The notes under the pieces: generated by a model | The model's database searches: none | Told to the model about the DNA's origin: nothing | What the model saw: the letters and a program-made list of their open reading frames with translations, nothing else | Made by a program: the position numbers and the translations under genes | Shown: positions 60,312 to 64,000 of the stretch, one piece after another | How positions within the stretch are numbered: position 1 is the stretch's first letter | How the letters are laid out: each line of letters begins with the position of its first letter | Source of the DNA: Anoxynatronum buryatiense | GTDB lineage: Bacteria; Bacillota; Clostridia; Peptostreptococcales; Tindalliaceae | NCBI RefSeq assembly: GCF_900182905.1 | Contig: NZ_FXUF01000014.1 | Location: 40,590-104,589, forward strand | Length of the DNA: 64,000 nt | Reading direction: 5' to 3'

Positions 60312-60868
60312 ATGCAGTCATAGGCACGTTGACAAACTGGATGATAAAAAGCGAAATAATCTTTTTGGATGATGTAGAGATCTTCAACTATGGTATAAGG
60401 CAAATCTGCATGGTGGGCGTGAGTACGATTTCAACACTTCTAATCGGATGGAGTATGGGAATGCTATGGCAGGCAATAGCTTTCTATTTTTTCTACATAC
60501 CACTAAGAAGCTTTGCCGGTGGGTATCATGCAAGAACGCCCATTGCATGTTATATTTACTCACTAGTACTAATAGCCGTTGCATTGAAAAGCATCGATTT
60601 TATTTCTACAACACCCATTGCAGGTTACCTGCTCATTGGCATTTCAACAGTCGTTATAATAATATTGGCACCTGTGGGAGACCAAAATAAGCCACTTACG
60701 CAACAAGAACAAAAAAAATATAAGACGGTTACAATAAGAATTCTCGCATTTCACTTATCAGCATTTTTAGTAACATCAACTATTTCTGTGGAAGTTATGA
60801 GTATCATCTTAATCGCGATAAGTACTGTTGCCTTTATGCTGCTTTGTGGATCTGGAAATAACAATTGA
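60308..60868 (+). CDS. agrB: AgrB-like accessory gene regulator peptidase
   Basis: The 186-residue membrane protein processes AgrD and forms the thiolactone. The catalytic residues are His74 and Cys81 in RSFAGGYHARTPIACYIYS. Around them are about six hydrophobic segments. Its first codon overlaps the agrD stop. It is the last gene of the agr locus; the IS630-type element begins 268 bp further. Confidence 0.93.
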   Translation: MNAVIGTLTNWMIKSEIIFLDDVEIFNYGIRQICMVGVSTISTLLIGWSMGMLWQAIAFYFFYIPLRSFAGGYHARTPIACYIYSLVLIAVALKSIDFISTTPIAGYLLIGISTVVIIILAPVGDQNKPLTQQEQKKYKTVTIRILAFHLSAFLVTSTISVEVMSIILIAISTVAFMLLCGSGNNN

Positions 60869-61193
60869 GTATGAATGAAATGCTATAAGAAGTCATGTAT
60901 TCATTTGCAAAATCAGCATTCTTTAACCACATCTTGAAGCAGTTATGGTCTTTGTTTGGGGAGAAATGTTGAATTTGCAAATGGGTGATTAATCAATAAG
61001 GGGGGCAACTATTAGTTGAGTTAATTACACATTTCACCTTTTTGCCAAATCCAAAAGAGAATACCAACCAAAACCACCATAGGCGGTTCTTGAAAAAATT
61101 TAATCAATAGGTTAGTAGAATCAACCCCTTAGCAATAGTGCACTAGTGTAATGTATCATTGATAGTTAGAATATATGGCTGCTCATCTCATGT

Positions 61194-61895
61194 CTAAACG
61201 TCGCCGTATTCAAACTTAGGATATAGCGAAACAAGTTTTGTCCTCGCCTGATTGTTAGTAAACTGCCAGTTGATTTTTGAAGCGCTTTTGTTTCGGTTAA
61301 CTTCCCATGAGGCCAGTTCAGAACGAAGCTTCTGGAGATCTTGGACTCTACGATTAAGACATTGCCTGGTCATTACATTTAACTCTATTTCAGCAATGTT
61401 CAACCAACTGCCATGCTTTGGTGTGTAGTGAACTTCCAAGCGCTTGGCGATTCTTCGCGCCTCTGATGGAGGAAACTTTTTGTAGAGCGAGCTGATTTTA
61501 TGGGTGTTCAGATTATCCAACACCAGTATTATTTTCTCAGCCTCCGGGTAACAAACGTCTGCAAGGTATTTGATTTCTTCTGCCCAGTCGATGGCAGTCC
61601 TTTGATTGCGAGCGTTCACATGTCTGAATCCGCCCAGAGGTTCTGTAAAGACGAGGATGCTGCATGTACCCTCTCGCACATATTCTGAATCAGTTTTCTT
61701 GTCACTACCCGGGCGCATGGGCAATGGTTCTCTTGCTTCACCAAGAAGTTGATAGGGTTTTTCATCCATACAAATGACTGGCCGAAACTCGTTGTAAGGC
61801 AACTCATAGACATCAAGGATCTCTTCCATGCAGGCTACGAATTCGGCGTTTTCTTTGGGGGGGATGCACCAGTATTTGTTTTTGTGAGGTCGCAA
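61194..61895 (-). CDS. IS630-family transposase, catalytic part (orfB)
   Basis: The frame encodes 233 residues with the DDE catalytic triad segments VICMDEKPYQLL, ILVLDNLNTH and HGSWLNIAEIEL. It lacks a ribosome site; expression probably requires a -1 frameshift from the upstream frame at a run of eight A (61900-61907 as T on the plus strand), which joins LKK to NELRPHKNKYW. It catalyses excision and integration of the element at TA sites. Confidence 0.88.
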   Translation of the reverse strand: MRPHKNKYWCIPPKENAEFVACMEEILDVYELPYNEFRPVICMDEKPYQLLGEAREPLPMRPGSDKKTDSEYVREGTCSILVFTEPLGGFRHVNARNQRTAIDWAEEIKYLADVCYPEAEKIILVLDNLNTHKISSLYKKFPPSEARRIAKRLEVHYTPKHGSWLNIAEIELNVMTRQCLNRRVQDLQKLRSELASWEVNRNKSASKINWQFTNNQARTKLVSLYPKFEYGDV

Positions 61896-62344
61896 CTCGT
61901 TTTTTTTAAGGATCTACCAATGGCATCTTTGCCAACGGGCACTTCAAGTTCCACCCGTGCTTTTTCTTCCAAAAGGCGAAGTGTCCATCTGGAATGGCCT
62001 TCAGGTGCTGGTCCACAGGCTATTTCGATGAGTTTTGCTTCAGCTCGACCATCCAGTTTTCGGCGGGCATTGTCTGAGTTGACACTTCTTTCCACTGAAA
62101 GCACATTGTCAATGCCTCCATCGACATAGTACTTGATTACATTATAAACAGTGGCATTACACACTCCCACAGACTTAGCGCACTGTTCTTGGGTATACTG
62201 TTTTCCGTGTGCTTCATCAAGAGCAATTAATATTTGGCATCTGCATTTGATGGTTCGTGTGGTCTCTTTTTTGCGTATGACAGATTTTAATTTGCGCAAC
62301 TCTTCATCCGTTAACGAGATCACATATTTCTTTTTCTTTGACAT
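61835..62344 (-). CDS. IS630-family transposase, DNA-binding part (orfA)
   Basis: This 169-residue frame begins MSKKKKYVISLTDEELRKLK and includes a helix-turn-helix (TQEQCAKSVGVCNATVYNVIKYYVDGG) that recognises the element ends. It overlaps orfB, with the 0-frame stop after the A8 run. The A-rich slippery run suggests programmed -1 frameshifting, but a decayed mutation cannot be excluded. Confidence 0.85.
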   Translation of the reverse strand: MSKKKKYVISLTDEELRKLKSVIRKKETTRTIKCRCQILIALDEAHGKQYTQEQCAKSVGVCNATVYNVIKYYVDGGIDNVLSVERSVNSDNARRKLDGRAEAKLIEIACGPAPEGHSRWTLRLLEEKARVELEVPVGKDAIGRSLKKTSCDLTKTNTGASPPKKTPNS

Positions 62345-62559
62345 TTTCAGATCACCGCCGTTTCTTTTATTATATCACGAAACGACTGTATTTTCAGTTA
62401 TTATGTGCACAATTTATAACTTATTTATCAACGATATATTGCGCTAGTACCATATGGGTTATAGGATATTATTAGATGGCCATCTATAATATATAGCAGA
62501 AAAAAATAAAACATAATGTCCGTTATCCATGGAAGCAAAACGAAAGAGGTGCTTAAACA

Positions 62560-63426
62560 ATGGAAATAAACAGAGCTTTATTAAAAGCGATTGCTGTATC
62601 ACTTGTAATTTGCATAAGTTTTGTAATACCTGTGTCCGCCTATAGTGAATATGATAATCTGGATTGGCACTCAAATAAAGCAGGATACTCAAATGAGCTG
62701 TCAAGTGTCGATAAAGCAATAATTGAAGAAAGAATCAAGGACCTTTCGTTGTCAAATTTACACGAGTTGTCGCATGAAAATCAGAAATTAGTTAATGAGA
62801 CGATAACTGGTCGAAATAGTTTACGTATAGCAGCGGTTTATGAAAATGAAGCTGTTTTAATATACGCTACATCTAATCCCAATGTGCACGTAGGCATAAC
62901 AGGTGATTTTGTTGAAGTAATAAAACTAAATGATGATGGCACAATCACTATAAATGATGAACAACATACTGTTGAAGTTGTTATTTCCGAAGATATTGAT
63001 GAAAAATCCTCTGCATTAAGTAAGGAAGATAAGTCTGGAGATATGGATTTACAATCCCGCAGCAGTTATCTTCCTATTTCAAACCCTGGAGGAAACTGGA
63101 CACATATTAATACTAGAAATATTGATATAACATTGCAAAAAAATATAGTTTCTTATACTACTGCAGCTCTCGCGGTTATCATTTGCTTGAAAGTACCAGC
63201 CCTATTAGTAAGCGAACAATTTTATATAGGAATGGCGTCGCAATTCATATCTAATGTGGCTGTTAGGAATTCTAACTTTGTGAGGATCAATCAAAGAAAG
63301 TACAGTCACAACACGGGATTCAAAACCTATCGCTACCGAGAAAGAGGTTGGTCAAAAAATTTACAAGGCCAAATTGTGACAGATAACATATGGTATGCAA
63401 GATATATTGCTTGGGCGCCTAATTAA
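62560..63426 (+). CDS. Secreted protein of unknown function
   Basis: The 288-residue protein starts after GAGGTG. A signal peptide (AIAVSLVICISFVIPVSAYS, cleavage near 27) is clear. The mature part is polar, with a hydrophobic segment around 198-225 (SYTTAALAVIICLKVPALLV), and a C-terminal region rich in aromatic and basic residues (GFKTYRYRERGWSKN and NIWYARYIAW). I do not recognise a family. The low GC content matches the agr and IS region, so it may have been transferred together with them; an agr-controlled secreted factor is conceivable but unproved. Confidence 0.6.
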   Translation: MEINRALLKAIAVSLVICISFVIPVSAYSEYDNLDWHSNKAGYSNELSSVDKAIIEERIKDLSLSNLHELSHENQKLVNETITGRNSLRIAAVYENEAVLIYATSNPNVHVGITGDFVEVIKLNDDGTITINDEQHTVEVVISEDIDEKSSALSKEDKSGDMDLQSRSSYLPISNPGGNWTHINTRNIDITLQKNIVSYTTAALAVIICLKVPALLVSEQFYIGMASQFISNVAVRNSNFVRINQRKYSHNTGFKTYRYRERGWSKNLQGQIVTDNIWYARYIAWAPN

Positions 63427-63427
63427 T

Positions 63428-63774
63428 ATTACATTAACCGAAGAACATTTGCACGAACTTTTTTCAAGCGATGATCGTGATCAAGCCGTTGCAAAACTTT
63501 AGAATAAATATTCAATCAGGTGCTGCTCGCCTAATCTAAAGAGCAGATTGGCGCAGACCATTATGAACGATCCGAAGACCAGAAAGCTTATCAAAATGTT
63601 TTTCGAGACCATTAACTCACCCGTGCAGTGTCCCACGCCCTCCGTGTTTTGCGCCAGCGCAATGGAGAGTTTAAAACCGTTTTTTTCAGCGTTATCAGAT
63701 ATGTGAACAAGCTTTAGTGCTTGCAATGATCGAAATGGCGGTATACAGTGTATCCAGAAGCAAAGTTGAAAACC
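63428..63774 (+). pseudogene. Decayed IS256-family transposase fragment
   Basis: Translating in shifting frames gives ITLTEEHLHELF, AVAKL, then IFNQVLLA, GADHYERSEDQKAYQNVFRD, ALRVLRQRNGEFKTVFF and EQALVLAMIEMAVYSVS. This is the N-terminal order of an IS256-type transposase. At least three in-frame stops and one or two frameshifts are present, and the catalytic C-terminal half is missing. It lies just beyond the secreted-protein gene. Confidence 0.8.
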
Positions 63775-63799
63775 TCACCTGCGAAGTTTGAGTAATACA

Positions 63800-63844
63800 C
63801 AGTTTCCAATGTCCTGCAAAAGTCGTATAGGACATTGGAAACTG
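63800..63844. repeat. Perfect 16-bp inverted repeat
   Basis: CAGTTTCCAATGTCCT (63800-63815) and AGGACATTGGAAACTG (63829-63844) flank a 13-base loop beyond the transposase relic. There is no U-tract, so it may be an element end or junction. The 63845-64000 tail shows no gene I can identify. Confidence 0.5.
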
Positions 63845-64000
63845 CAAAACGTTATAATATATGGAACGAAAAATAATAGGGCAAAATTATATTAGATAGC
63901 AAAAGACCTGAATCCGTGACACTCAGCACAAAAACAACTATCGAAGCTTAAAAGGCCCAAAAACCCTTAAAATTTGACACCCTGGATGGGCCATTGATCC

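Larger units (their letters stand above)
61136..62454 (-). mobile_element. IS630-family insertion sequence (about 1.3 kb)
   Basis: A DDE transposase in two frames lies between imperfect inverted repeats. The left end reads ACTAGTGTAATGTATCATTG (61142-61161) and the right end, reversed, ACTAGCGCAATATATCGTTG (62448-62429). Extrapolation to the flanking TA dinucleotides (61136 and 62454) fits TA-target duplication; the exact ends are uncertain by a few bases. It separates the agr locus from the secreted-protein gene. Confidence 0.8.

Noticed and set aside
63499..63726. 75-codon minus-strand frame
   Set aside because: It is opposite the IS256-type relic, which explains the sequence better.

Overview
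The window looks like a chromosome segment of a strict anaerobe of the Bacillota, class Clostridia. Support: a FabK-type fatty acid operon, strong AGGAGG-type ribosome binding sites, an S-box (SAM-I) riboswitch before metQNI, sigma-54 regulators of the AcoR/AdhR type beside an iron alcohol dehydrogenase, an [FeFe]-hydrogenase-like sensor gene, an agr quorum-sensing locus, and SLH / cell-wall-binding surface proteins. No rRNA, tRNA or CRISPR array was seen. The species cannot be named from the sequence.

Layout. 1-3.3 kb: the 5' end of a sigma-54 activator, thiol peroxidase, and a solitary molybdopterin oxidoreductase. 3.4-11.0 kb: fabZ (minus), an iron alcohol dehydrogenase with a sigma-54 promoter, paired upstream sites and a Rex-like box, then fabH-fabK-fabD-fabG-acpP-(hairpin)-fabF behind a FapR-like operator. 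11.1-26.5 kb: a surface-protein island with two very large modular SLH proteins, relics of further copies, small DUF2442-like genes, a MalT-like LuxR regulator and a convergent two-component pair. 26.7-38.4 kb: housekeeping and accessory genes (dUTPase, DHDPS-family aldolase, glutamate dehydrogenase with a perfect cre site, MATE exporter, panC, a long palindromic intergenic element, a sigma-54-driven DUF1904/hydrolase pair with its probable activator, an MCP, an XRE regulator). 38.5-42.7 kb: riboswitch-controlled methionine ABC importer, nitroreductase, DUF1980-like lipoprotein. 42.8-51.5 kb: seven co-directional genes (two acyltransferase-like proteins, four B12-binding radical SAM proteins, one SAM methyltransferase), the best candidate for an undescribed pathway. 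51.6-57.5 kb: a sensory module (degenerate [FeFe]-hydrogenase-like PAS protein, SpoIIE phosphatase, ErcA-like dehydrogenase, GGDEF/HD-GYP protein) with a Rex-like box. 58-64 kb: AT-rich accessory DNA with agrACDB, an IS630-family element, an unknown secreted protein and an IS256-family relic.

How the parts fit. Several control regions point to redox and energy state: Rex-like boxes at the alcohol dehydrogenase and the hydrogenase-like sensor, and a CcpA cre at glutamate dehydrogenase. Two loci carry sigma-54 promoters preceded by paired TGTTCY-N5-RNNNCA inverted repeats; one lies next to a complete sigma-54 activator gene. The surface-protein island appears to have grown by copying a unit (small gene plus SLH protein) with conserved ends and exchanged middles, followed by deletions. 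All functions are inferred from sequence reading alone; no database search was run.
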